This document shows, one piece after another, positions 1 to 8,830 of a DNA stretch of 11,570 bases. The notes below the pieces were generated by a model. It made no database searches. It worked only from the letters and a program-made list of their open reading frames with translations, and had not been told where the DNA came from. Both the position numbers and the translations under genes were made by a program. The DNA lies in the NCBI GenBank assembly GCA_047974375.1, contig JBKECF010000037.1:1-11570 (forward strand), written 5' to 3'. Source of the DNA: JBKECF01 sp047974375 (lineage in GTDB: Bacteria; Bacillota; Clostridia; Lachnospirales; CAMZNU01). The stretch's first letter is position 1; each line of letters begins with the position of its first letter.

Positions 1-1
1 T

Positions 2-2119
2 ATTACTATATTTGGTTGTTCAGACTTACTTGGTTGAATTTATCCATGGGAATATGCTATTGACCAAGAGCTAGATTTAGGTGTTGCCAAAATAGCATCT
101 CTTATTGAAGAAGATCGTAATAAAGATCCGAATTTATTAGTAGTAGATTCTGGTGATACAATTGAAAGTAACATGATAAATCTATTTAATGGTGATGAAA
201 TTCACCCAATGGTTAAAGCCTTTAATATGTTGGGCTATGATGCTTGGGCAACTGGAAACCATGAGTTTAATTTCGGTTTAGACGTATTAAACAATGCCAT
301 AGGCGATTTTGAGGGAGTGTCTATTTCTTCTAACATTTTAAAAGAAGACGGTTCTTATTTTGTTGACCCATATATTGTAAAAGATTACGATGGCGTAAAA
401 GTAGCATTTATAGGCATGGTAGCTCCACATGTAAAAAGATGGGAAGCTTCTACACCAGAGCATTTTAAAGGTTTAGATTTTATAGACCCAGTAAAAGCTG
501 CACAAAAAGCTATGGATTTAATAAATGAAAAAGAAGATGCAGATGTAGTAATAGGTGTTTTCCATTTAGGAATAAGCGGAGAGGGCTATGACCCAGAGTT
601 AACAGACAGTGCAAGCATTATTTTTGAAGAAGTAGAAGGTTTCGATGCTGCTTTTTTAGGCCATGCACATTCTACTTTTGGTGATGCAGATGACCAAGTA
701 TTTTCAGGTGATACAATAGTAGTTGAACCGGGCTTTGCTGGTGCAAACCTTGCTAAAATAGAAATAGATGTTGTTAAGACAGATGATGGCTACGACGTAG
801 TAGATAAAAGAACAGATTTATTGGAAACTACAGGTGTAGAGCCAAGTAAGGCTGTTTTAAAAGAATTTAAATATGTAGACGATAGATCTAAAGAGGCAGC
901 TTATGAGGCAATAGGCACAGCTACAGAGGAGTTTTTACCACAAGAAAACTTTAAAGGCATTCCTGTTGCTCAAATTCAAGATTCGGCAGTAATAGATTTA
1001 ATTAATGAGGTTCAAACTTTCTACAGTGGTGCAGATGTTTCAGCAGCAGCATTATTTGATACAAAGTCTAATTTAGAAGCTGGTGAAATCCAATTTAAAG
1101 ATGCAGCATTAATTTATAAGTATTCAAATACCTTACAAGGCCATAAAATATCAGGTAAAAATTTAAAAGAGTATATGGAATGGTCAGCATCTTTTTATAA
1201 CACAGCAAAAAAAGGCGATTTAACAGTTAGCTTTAATGAAGACATAAGAGGCTATAATTACGATATGTTTTCTGGCGTAAATTACAAAATTGATATATCT
1301 AAGGAACCAGGAAATAGAATTGTAGATTTAACTTTTAAAGGTAAAGCTATTACAGATGACATGGAGTTTGTGTTAGCTATAAATAACTACAGAGTAGGTA
1401 CACTACAAGGCTTAGGCTTATTACCTGAAGATGGTTCTAGCATTGTATATGATTCAACAAGCACACCTACACCAGAAATGCAACGTCTAATAACTAAATA
1501 TATAAAAGAGGAAAAAGCTGGGGTTATATCTCCTAATGTAGACAACAATTGGAAAATTAAAAATGCACCTATAAAAAAAGATGGTTTTTACGCTCAATAT
1601 TTAGTTAATAACGATTACATAACAATTCCAAAATCTGAAGATGGTAGGACTTTGAATGTTAAATCTTTAAATGCTTTGGAGGCTTTACCAGCAGTTGAAG
1701 AAATAGAGCTTTTACAATCAGGAAAATTAACAGACAATGAAAAAGAAGCAGTAATAACAGCTATAGAAAATAATTTAATTAAAAACTATGGTGAGTTATA
1801 TGAATTTACATATTTAGTTTTAACAGCAGACGAGGCTATAGAAAATACAAAAGATACAACAAAAGAAACTGCAAAAGATGTACCAGTTGAAGAAGTAAAA
1901 GAAGAAACTATAAGTGCTGAAGTAACAGCAGAGCCTGTTTCGGAAAAATATATAAATAATTCAGCTATTGTTTTTAGAAGAACTTACGTAGTGCAAGACG
2001 GTGATACGCTAAGTGAAATAGCTGAAAAATATCATGTGGATTTAGACGTTTTAAGTGAATTAAATGGTTTAAGTAATCCAAATATGATCTATACATGGAA
2101 TGAATTAATACTAAGATAG
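2..2119 (+). pseudogene. Surface 5'-nucleotidase / 2',3'-cyclic phosphodiesterase family protein with C-terminal LysM; N-terminus interrupted
   Basis: The protein belongs to the UshA/CpdB/YfkN-type calcineurin-like phosphoesterases, which hydrolyse nucleotides outside the cell. Reading frame 2 is open from 38 to 2119; the methionine at 173 is merely the first ATG and has no ribosome site. Visible parts are the metal-binding GD (152-157), GNHE (residues 28-31 counted from 173), GHAH (163-166), a 5'-nucleotidase C-terminal domain (about 240-460) and a LysM (605-648, YVVQDGDTLSEIAEKY...), which should hold it on peptidoglycan. Upstream the same frame reads ITIFGCSDLLG, stop (35-37), IYPWEYAIDQE. 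The family has D-x-H-G-R there, so the metal-binding His is Leu and the Arg codon (cga) is tga. Signal peptide and true start lie left of the window. It is followed after 31 bases by the transporter gene with no terminator. It is either a real pseudogene or carries sequence errors at the edge; the family call is firm. Confidence 0.82.
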
Positions 2120-2150
2120 GCTAAAAAATAACACAGATAAAGAGGACAAC

Positions 2151-3536
2151 ATGAGCAAAAATAATTCAACTCACGAAAAATTTAGTAGTCGAATAGCAAT
2201 AATAGCAGCAACTGCTGGTGGCGCTGTAGGCCTAGGCAATCTATGGAGTTTTCCCTACAAAGCTGGCGTAAATGGTGGAGGTACATTCGTTGTAATGTAT
2301 CTAATTAGTGTACTACTAATAGGAGCACCTGTAATGCTTGCCGAGTTTATAATAGGCAGAGCAGGACATGGCGGACCTATGGCGGCTATAAGTAATTTAG
2401 ATAATAAAAAATCTCCATTTATGGCAGCGTCATGGCTTGCTACTTTTACAGCCTTTAGCATTATGTCATTTTACTGTGTAATAGCAGGCTGGGCGGTTAT
2501 TTACTTTATAAAAGGTATAAAGAACGGTTTTAGTTCTTTTTTAAGTAACAATTCAGCGGAATTATTTAACCAAACAATTTCTAATACACCAGTATCAACT
2601 ATAGGCCAGCTGATTTTTATAGGATTGACCGTAGCAGTGGTTCTATTAGGAATTGAAAAAGGTATAGAAAAGCTAACTAAAGTAATGATGCCATTGTTGT
2701 TTATAATCATTGTATTAATGGTTGTATATAGCATGACATTGTCGGGGTTTAATGATGCCCTCAGGTATTTATTTACACCTACAGCTGTACCCGATAAAAA
2801 TATTTTAGAAATAAGTTTAGCAGCTATGGGACAATCTTTCTTCTCACTTTCTGTAGGAATGGGGGTGTCCATGACCTACGCACGTTATATAGACAAGAAA
2901 GAAGATTTAGGTAAAATAACTTTGCAAGTTGCCGTAGCCGATACTACTATTGCTTTATTAGCTGGCCTTGCTATTTTTCCTATAATATTTACAACTCCTG
3001 GGATAGAGCCAACAGGTGGTGCAGGCCTTGCCTTCATTTCTCTGCCTGTAGGCTTTGCTCAAATGCCCTTTGGTAGGTTTATAGGTATTTCATTTTTCTT
3101 TCTATTAATAGTAGCAGCTGTTACTTCCTCAGTGGCTTTACTAGAATGTGTAGTAGTTGCCGTAATGGAAAAAACTAAAATAAAAAGGACCAATGCAACT
3201 ATTAGCGTTGCTGTTTTAGCAGCTGCCCTTGGGGTATTGTGTCAAAAAGGCTTGAATTTTTCTTTGCCCTTACTTACATCTATAGTAGGTACAGACACAT
3301 CTGGTGCGCCCTATGCTTTTTTGGAGCAACTAGATAAATTAACAATGGAATGGACTATACCTATTGCAGCTCTAGTATTTACTATTTTTACAGGTTGGAG
3401 ATTAAAGCCTGAAATTTTAAAGGAACAAATTAGCAACAAAACCCTAGCAAAAGTATTTTCAATATATATAAAATATGTTTCACCTATACTTATATTGATT
3501 TTATTTGCAGGTGTGTTTTTTGGCATAGTGGATTAA
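2151..3536 (+). CDS. NSS-family Na+-dependent amino-acid symporter (SNF/LeuT fold)
   Basis: A neurotransmitter:sodium symporter homologue, expected to import an amino acid with Na+ across the cytoplasmic membrane; the substrate cannot be read from sequence. TM1 carries the family signature (residues 22-46: AGGAVGLGNLWSFPY then NGGGTF), TM3 has YCVIAGW, and TM6-7 has GQSFFSLSVGMG followed by TYARY. The length, 461 residues, fits the 11-helix bacterial subgroup (MhsT, Tyt1) rather than 12-helix LeuT. Asp264 in TM7 lies about where bacterial members carry an acidic residue in place of chloride (LeuT Glu290), which suggests chloride independence; this rests on an alignment by eye. The position of the LeuT gate arginine (Arg30) is Ser33 here. 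The start is set by AGAGG (2141-2145), five bases before ATG. It lies 31 bases after the nucleotidase and 17 before nagA, so the three are probably one transcript. Confidence 0.93.
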   Translation: MSKNNSTHEKFSSRIAIIAATAGGAVGLGNLWSFPYKAGVNGGGTFVVMYLISVLLIGAPVMLAEFIIGRAGHGGPMAAISNLDNKKSPFMAASWLATFTAFSIMSFYCVIAGWAVIYFIKGIKNGFSSFLSNNSAELFNQTISNTPVSTIGQLIFIGLTVAVVLLGIEKGIEKLTKVMMPLLFIIIVLMVVYSMTLSGFNDALRYLFTPTAVPDKNILEISLAAMGQSFFSLSVGMGVSMTYARYIDKKEDLGKITLQVAVADTTIALLAGLAIFPIIFTTPGIEPTGGAGLAFISLPVGFAQMPFGRFIGISFFFLLIVAAVTSSVALLECVVVAVMEKTKIKRTNATISVAVLAAALGVLCQKGLNFSLPLLTSIVGTDTSGAPYAFLEQLDKLTMEWTIPIAALVFTIFTGWRLKPEILKEQISNKTLAKVFSIYIKYVSPILILILFAGVFFGIVD

Positions 3537-3553
3537 ATTTTAAGGGGGAAACT

Positions 3554-4654
3554 ATGAAAACTATAGTAAATGGTAAAATATATATAAATGAAAACTTTGT
3601 AGAAAAAAATCTTGTTTTTACTGACTCTATAATTGAAATAACGGATAGTATTCCGGAAAATAGCGAAATAATTGACGCCAAAAACAATTACGTACTACCA
3701 GGTTTTATTGATGTTCATGTTCATGGATATGGTGGAAATGATACAATGGAAGGTACAAAAGAGTCTTTGGAAAATATTCAAAGGAAAATAACACAAAATG
3801 GTGTTACATCTTTTTTACCTACCACAATGACAATGGACTTAGAGAAAATTGAAAAGGCTTTAGAAAATATAAAGGCTTGCAAAAATAATAATATAGGAGC
3901 AAGAATTCTAGGTGCACACCTAGAAGGACCTTTTATTAATAGCAAATATAAAGGCGCTCAACCGGAAGAATTTATTATAGACCCTAACATTAAATTAATG
4001 GAGAAATATAGAGATATAATAAAGATTTGCACGGTTGCACCAGAAAAAGAGGGCTCTCTAGAAATGATAGAAATGTTCCCAGAGGTTAATTTTTCTCTAG
4101 GTCATAGTGGTTGTACTTACGACCAAGCAATAAAAGCCTATGAAAAAGGCGCAAAAAGTACTACCCATTTATTTAACGCAATGACTCCACTACATCATAG
4201 GGAACCTGGTTTAGTTGGGGCAGCGCTTACTGCTGATTGTTATTGCGAATTAATAGCAGATACTATACATGTAAATAAAAATCTTTTTGATTTTATAATT
4301 AAAAATAAAACTATGGATAAGCTGTTATTAATTACGGACTGTATGGAAGCAGGAGGCTTAGAAGATGGGGAATATTCCCTTGGTGGCCAAAAAGTAATAG
4401 TGGAAAATGGTAAGTGTATGTTAAAAAGTGGAACTATAGCAGGTAGTACTCTTAAACTTATTGATGGCTTGAAAAATCTTACTACTTATTCAAAGAAAGA
4501 TTTAGTAGACACTATAAAGGCAGTTACTATTAATCAAAGTAAATATTTAGGCATTGACAATATAGGCACTTTAAATAAAGGCAACTTAGCGGATATTGTT
4601 ATAATGGATGACAAGTATAATATTGTTTCTACTTTTGTAGGTGGAGAGCGATAA
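3554..4654 (+). CDS. nagA: N-acetylglucosamine-6-phosphate deacetylase
   Basis: A cytoplasmic amidohydrolase that converts GlcNAc-6-phosphate to glucosamine-6-phosphate and acetate, used in amino-sugar catabolism and wall recycling. Diagnostic residues are all present: H55-x-H57 in FIDVHVHG, metal ligand E124 in GAHLEGPF, H184 in LGHSG, H205 in THLFNAM, and the catalytic D262 in LLITDCMEAGG. The length of 366 residues is normal for the family. The start is supported by AAGGGGG (3541-3547), six bases before ATG. It is the third gene of the operon and ends ten bases before a GC-rich hairpin. No nagB deaminase or phosphotransferase gene is next to it, so the partner step is encoded elsewhere. 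There is no sign of truncation or frameshift. Confidence 0.96.
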   Translation: MKTIVNGKIYINENFVEKNLVFTDSIIEITDSIPENSEIIDAKNNYVLPGFIDVHVHGYGGNDTMEGTKESLENIQRKITQNGVTSFLPTTMTMDLEKIEKALENIKACKNNNIGARILGAHLEGPFINSKYKGAQPEEFIIDPNIKLMEKYRDIIKICTVAPEKEGSLEMIEMFPEVNFSLGHSGCTYDQAIKAYEKGAKSTTHLFNAMTPLHHREPGLVGAALTADCYCELIADTIHVNKNLFDFIIKNKTMDKLLLITDCMEAGGLEDGEYSLGGQKVIVENGKCMLKSGTIAGSTLKLIDGLKNLTTYSKKDLVDTIKAVTINQSKYLGIDNIGTLNKGNLADIVIMDDKYNIVSTFVGGER

Positions 4655-4664
4655 AGTTAAATAT

Positions 4665-4717
4665 AAAGGGGCTAGGTTAATTCTTTTTTGGGGGGCTATT
4701 TCAAGCCAGCCCCCTTT
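4665..4717 (+). terminator. Hairpin terminator after nagA (short copy of a repeated element)
   Basis: GGGGGCT (4691-4697) pairs with AGCCCCC (4708-4714) around a 10-base loop; an alternative outer pairing joins AAAGGGGCT (4665-4673) to AGCCCCCTTT (4708-4717). Only three Ts follow, so termination may be imperfect. The next gene converges from the other strand and ends at 4728, so the hairpin may serve both directions. Its sequence matches the hairpin behind the rhamnosidase gene when each is read in the direction of its own gene. Confidence 0.7.
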
Positions 4718-4727
4718 GCTCTATAAC

Positions 4728-5683
4728 TTAAATAATATTATTGTTTGTTAAATCGAATTTTTTAATGCCGTTACTTGTATAAATAATTAACATCTCTTCT
4801 TCTAGTTTAAAAGAAATATAGTCATCCACAGTTTTTAATATCTCTTTGGTATCTCCATCAATTATATCTAAATTAAATGAAGAACTATCTTTTTCATTAA
4901 TATTTATAACAAAATACAGATTTTTGTGCTTATAAGTATAATTTTCGCTAACTTTTTTAAAGTAATCAGAATATTCAATAGTATTATCTAATTCACCATA
5001 TTTATAATACTTTTTTGAATCACTTATATATAATTTTCCATTTACAAGAATTAAATCGCCACTTTTTAAATTTTCATAAATCAAATTAGGTGTATCATTA
5101 AAACTTCCGTATTTTATAAATTTCAATTCAAAAAAGCCTGTATCTTCGTTATATAATGTATAGTATATTTTATCATTATATACTTCACCACCTGTTATAT
5201 ATCCTTCTGTGTTGTTATAAATTTTATACGTCGAATACCCATTATCAAACTCAATTATTTTAGATAGTGGTAAACCCTCTTGTTCATAATTTGATTCCAT
5301 AAAAAGCATTATATCGTTATTCTTGTACAATGGAAACAACGCCAAATTAGCTTTATTTTAATTAATTTCATATAGTTTTTCAACGCTTTTATCTTTTAAT
5401 TCAACTACAGAAAAATTATTAGTAGTACTGTTTCCTTCTGTATAAATATTGCTAATATCTCTAAAAGCATAATCTACTAAATTAATGTCATCAAATAATC
5501 TTCTTGTGGAAAAATCTTGAATATTATATTCAATTATACCATGTTGAAAAAAACATATACATATATATTTTCGATTCCTAAACTTTCATTTACATTAACA
5601 GTATTATCGTCTTTTCTAGCCATATAGACAGTCGGTGAAAAAGCTAATATAATAAAAAAAATTAATATTATAGATTTCTTCAT
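4728..5683 (-). pseudogene. Secreted protein of unknown function, possibly beta-propeller-like; one frameshift and one stop
   Basis: I do not recognise the family. It begins at 5683 with a signal peptide (MKKSIILIFFIILAFSPTVY) after AGGTG seven bases upstream. The first frame stops at 5534-5536, just after a run of seven Ts (plus-strand A tract 5547-5553). Adding one T restores the reading (VFFQHGIIEYNIQDFSTRRL), which runs to an in-frame TAA at 5358-5360. Beyond it the same frame stays open for 205 residues to 4728. Repaired, the gene is exactly 319 codons. The body holds repeated short beta-strand units of the kind ...LYFVININ..., ...KLYISDSKKYYKYG... and ...IKKFDLTNN, like irregular propeller blades; this is an impression, not a domain match. 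A translated product from TTG 5345 would lack any signal peptide. It follows a second small secreted gene by 14 bases. Confidence 0.6.
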
Positions 5684-5697
5684 TTTATACACCTGTA

Positions 5698-5903
5698 CTA
5701 TAGTTTGTCGAAATGTTCAATTAGGCTAAATTCATCATCTGTCATTGACACATCATCAGATATATATATACTTGTGAATTTTCATAATTCACTCCTTCAT
5801 TTATGGCATTATTTTCAGATGCATAAACTGACGAAAAGCTAGATGAAGTAAGTAAAACACTTAATCTTAAAGATAATAATTTTTTCATAATAATTTTCTT
5901 CAT
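5698..5903 (-). pseudogene. Small secreted peptide gene, frameshifted at a TA repeat
   Basis: The reading starts at ATG 5903 (or in-frame ATG 5888, giving MKKLLSLRLSVLLTSSSF) and forms a typical short signal peptide ending near VYA-SEN. The frame closes at 5742-5744 after a TA repeat (plus strand 5760-5770). Removing one TA unit gives QVYISDDVSMTDDEF, SLIEHFDKL and a stop at 5698-5700, for about 62-67 residues with an acidic tail. No strong ribosome site precedes either ATG. The restored stop is 14 bases before the next secreted gene, so the two were probably co-expressed. Function unknown. That the longer frame is the original one is inferred from its composition and from the tidy spacing. 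Confidence 0.5.
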
Positions 5904-6010
5904 AATTTAAAATCTATAAATATTGTTTCAGTAAAAGTATATCTTCTAGTATTAACAATTTTTTCTATATTTTTTAATTTTGTTTTATAATTTTATATCG
6001 TTTTTCTATA

Positions 6011-6088
6011 AAAGGGGCTGACTTGAAATAGCCTCTACCAAAAGAGCTACCCTAAAATAGAATTAACCTATTTCAAGACAGCTTCTTT
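6011..6088 (-). terminator. Long hairpin after the rhamnosidase gene (long copy of the repeated element)
   Basis: The two 21-base arms are 6011-6031 (AAAGGGGCTGACTTGAAATA...) and 6068-6088 (...TATTTCAAGACAGCTTCTTT). They pair with a single mismatch and two G-U pairs, and a smaller stem sits in the middle. Read on the minus strand it starts five bases after the rhamnosidase stop and ends in TTTT; on the plus strand it ends in TTTGTTTTT. It can therefore act as a bidirectional terminator. The upstream end of the decayed secreted-peptide gene lies about 110 bases to the left; that gap is AT-rich and shows no clear promoter. Confidence 0.7.
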
Positions 6089-6092
6089 GTTT

Positions 6093-8732
6093 TTAGTATG
6101 TGTAAACTAAAGTATATTCACCGGACCCGACTTCACAGAAGTATCCTGTTTCGTCTTTAGTAAAGTCTAACGAGTCATTATTTAGAATTTCTTTAGCATT
6201 GTCTAAAACAACAGTTGCTGAAGCATTTGGTGGGATAGTTATTTTTAAAGTAACTGTATCCTGATAATCCCAGCGAATTTTATATTTTCCATAAATGGAG
6301 TCAAAATTTCCATCTACATAATTTAGTCCACCACCTATACGAGGTCGAATTATTGCGTGTTTAAAGCCAGCTACATTTTCATCAACTTCTAAGCCTAGCA
6401 TAACTCTATAAAACCATTCCCCAATAGCTCCGTAAGCATAATGATTAAAGGAGTTCATGCCAGGGCTCCACATTGTTCCGTCAGGCTTAATTCCATCCCA
6501 ATGCTCCCATATAGTAGTTGCTCCCATTTTCACTTGGTACAACCAAGAAGGGAAATCCTCCTTTAATAATAGGTCGTAAGCCTCTTTTAATGCATTGTTT
6601 TCACTTAAAGCGTGGCAGAAATAAGGTGTACCTACAAAACCTGTAACTAAATGGCCATTTTCTTTATCTAATAATTTTTTCAAACTATCTACTGTTTTTT
6701 CAATTAAATTTTTCGGCGTTAACTTAAAATACAAAGCTATTATGTGGGCTGTTTGGGTTTGTGCCGTCATTGTACCATCACTTGTAAAAAATGTTTCTTG
6801 AAATTTATTTACAATTGAACTATATAAATTGCAGTATTTTTTATAATCTTCTGTTTCACCGAGAACTTTTGCTATTTTAGAAAAAATTCCAGTTGAATAG
6901 GCAAAGTAGGCGGTACAAGTTAAATCGTTAGGCGTAGCACCGAAATAGCTGCCTTCTTCAGCATCTAAAGCCACCCAATCCCCAAATTGTAATTTATAAT
7001 TCCAAATATAATCTGTGGAATGGGTTTCCATGAAATTTATCCATGCTTTCATACTTTTGTATTGCCTTTTTAATATTTCCTTATCTCCATACATTAAATA
7101 CATTGTCCAAGGCACTATTACGGCAACATCTGCCCAAGCCGACGCAGAGTGTTCCCCTTGAGAAAGAAGCCAGTTCCCTGCTGTTCTACCTTCTTCAATA
7201 TTAGGCACAACATGGGCAACTCCACCATCTTCAGTTTGGTCAACAGCAACATCTACCATCCATTTTTTGTAAAATGTATAAGAGTTTTTTAAATACATTG
7301 CTGTACGGCAAAATATTTGTGCGTCACCAGTCCAGCCGAGCCTTTCATCTCGCTGAGGGCAGTCTGTTGGAATGTCTAAAAAATTGCCCTTTAAGCCCCA
7401 TAAAAAATTATGGTGTAATTGGTTAAGTAATGGGTTTGAAGTTTCTATAGTTCCAGTGTCTTCCATTTCTGAATGCATAACCTGAGCTACAAAGTTATCT
7501 TCTTTTATTTCACTAGGGTAGGAAATAATTTTTGCATATTGAAATCCCATGAACGTAAATATTGGATTAAAAGTAACTTCTTTATCACGGTCAAATATAT
7601 ATTTAATTGTGGTTTTAGCCGCTCTCATATTATCTAAATAAACATTTCCGTCTTTGTCTAATACTTCAAAACACCTAAGTTCTATAATATCGCCAACTTT
7701 TCCCGTTGCTGTTATTTTAAGCCTGCCTGTTAGGTTTTGGCCGAAATTTAAAACTTTTTCATTTTTCGGAGTAATGATTAATTCTTTACATGGTATTTCT
7801 TCTATAACTTTAACTCTAGAGCCACTTTGGGGACGTATTATATCATTATTAAAATCTACTATATCTACATTTCTCCATAGTTCAGATGGCTCAGTTTTTG
7901 TGCCAACTTCACACCAGTTTTTTATTTCTTTATTAGCATCGTAGGTTTCGCCGTCATATATTTCCGAGAAAATAACAGGGCTGTCTACACCTTTCCAGTT
8001 TTCATTAGTATAAATACTTCCTTTAGTACCGTCGGTGTAGTTTATAATAATTTTCATGGAAAATGCAGTTTTTTCGCCATAATTATTTCTAGCTTTTGTT
8101 AAACCAATTACACCCTTATACCAACCAGCTCCAAGGAGAGCACCGGCACAGTTTTCGCCTTTTTTCAAATAATCTGTTACATCATAGCTTTGGTAAAGTA
8201 AGTTTCTATTGTAAGATGTCCATCCTGGTGTCATTTCATCATTACCTACTTTTTTACCATTTAAATAAAAATTATATAGGCCTAAAGAAGTTGTAAAGCC
8301 ATAGGCACTTTGTATAGTTTTTTCAATATTAAACTCGCCACGTAAGTATGTGCCTTTAGATTCATTAATGTAATTGCCTATTTCTGCTGATATAAATGGG
8401 CTACACCATTTTTCTTCTAAAGAAGTAAGGAAATAAAAAACATCACTCCAAGGGGACGTTTCACTATTATCCGAAATTTTTACTTGGCAGTAATATTTTG
8501 TTGCTGGTTCTAATTTTAAATTTTCAAAAGCTATTTGAGCAGACTCACTGCTTTCTTCTGATTTTTCAAAAAAAATATTTGAAAAATCTTCACATTTTGA
8601 AATTCGTAGTTCATAACTTTTTTGAATAACATTTTTTTTATTGCTTGCTATAACCCAACTAAATTGTGGAGTTCCTTCTATTCCTGTTGGATTAAGCTCA
8701 TAATTTATAAATACCTTTAAAACTTTTAACAT
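6093..8732 (-). CDS. Alpha-L-rhamnosidase, glycoside hydrolase family 78
   Basis: An inverting glycosidase that releases terminal L-rhamnose from plant glycosides or rhamnose-containing oligosaccharides. There is no signal peptide, so it should work in the cytoplasm on imported substrates. At 879 residues it is full length. From the N-terminus there is a fibronectin-like domain (about 5-110), the rhamnosidase N domain (about 130-310, with LGLYNFYLNGKKVG and MTPGWTSYN), a concanavalin-like part (about 320-420), the (alpha/alpha)6 catalytic barrel (about 430-780) and a C-terminal beta domain. The hallmark CPQRDERLGWTGD spans 458-470 and contains the proposed general acid Glu463. WEHWDG (742-747) contains Glu743, the likely base, and FNHYAYGAIGEW follows. 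The start at 8732 is set by AGGAGG (8737-8742), four bases upstream. It is monocistronic, with its own promoter and hairpin. Naming the catalytic residues rests on family knowledge. Confidence 0.96.
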   Translation of the reverse strand: MLKVLKVFINYELNPTGIEGTPQFSWVIASNKKNVIQKSYELRISKCEDFSNIFFEKSEESSESAQIAFENLKLEPATKYYCQVKISDNSETSPWSDVFYFLTSLEEKWCSPFISAEIGNYINESKGTYLRGEFNIEKTIQSAYGFTTSLGLYNFYLNGKKVGNDEMTPGWTSYNRNLLYQSYDVTDYLKKGENCAGALLGAGWYKGVIGLTKARNNYGEKTAFSMKIIINYTDGTKGSIYTNENWKGVDSPVIFSEIYDGETYDANKEIKNWCEVGTKTEPSELWRNVDIVDFNNDIIRPQSGSRVKVIEEIPCKELIITPKNEKVLNFGQNLTGRLKITATGKVGDIIELRCFEVLDKDGNVYLDNMRAAKTTIKYIFDRDKEVTFNPIFTFMGFQYAKIISYPSEIKEDNFVAQVMHSEMEDTGTIETSNPLLNQLHHNFLWGLKGNFLDIPTDCPQRDERLGWTGDAQIFCRTAMYLKNSYTFYKKWMVDVAVDQTEDGGVAHVVPNIEEGRTAGNWLLSQGEHSASAWADVAVIVPWTMYLMYGDKEILKRQYKSMKAWINFMETHSTDYIWNYKLQFGDWVALDAEEGSYFGATPNDLTCTAYFAYSTGIFSKIAKVLGETEDYKKYCNLYSSIVNKFQETFFTSDGTMTAQTQTAHIIALYFKLTPKNLIEKTVDSLKKLLDKENGHLVTGFVGTPYFCHALSENNALKEAYDLLLKEDFPSWLYQVKMGATTIWEHWDGIKPDGTMWSPGMNSFNHYAYGAIGEWFYRVMLGLEVDENVAGFKHAIIRPRIGGGLNYVDGNFDSIYGKYKIRWDYQDTVTLKITIPPNASATVVLDNAKEILNNDSLDFTKDETGYFCEVGSGEYTLVYTY

Positions 8733-8762
8733 AAGTCCTCCTAAGTAAAATCTTTTAAGTTG

Positions 8763-8791
8763 ATACTATAAGTTAATTTACTTAATTTCAA
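8763..8791 (-). promoter_or_regulatory. Sigma-A promoter of the rhamnosidase gene, with palindromes
   Basis: On the minus strand, TTGAAA (8786-8791) and TAGTAT (8763-8768) are separated by exactly 17 bases, which puts the transcript start about 25 bases before the ATG. The spacer holds an imperfect palindrome, AAGTTAATTTACTT (8770-8783), and a perfect one, TACTTAAGTA, lies upstream at 8821-8830. TTAAGT or its complement occurs at 8755, 8780, 8799 and 8824. A repressor or activator site is possible. The promoter call is by consensus only. Confidence 0.6.
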
Positions 8792-8830
8792 TATAATATT
8801 AAGTGATTTATATTAAAAAATACTTAAGTA

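Noticed and set aside
173..175. ATG at 173 as the real start of the nucleotidase
   Set aside because: No ribosome site precedes it, and the family's conserved GD motif and first strand are encoded upstream in the same frame.
2501..2872. Antisense open frame of 123 codons inside the transporter gene
   Set aside because: Lies wholly opposite a well-supported membrane protein, with no ribosome site or recognisable family; a shadow of its codon use.
4665..6088. Inverted repeat pair as ends of a transposon carrying the two secreted genes
   Set aside because: No transposase or recombinase lies between the copies, the copies differ in length, and both are positioned exactly as terminators of adjacent genes.
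7654..7944. Antisense frames within the rhamnosidase gene (also 8096-8296)
   Set aside because: Fully overlap an intact GH78 gene and have no recognisable features.
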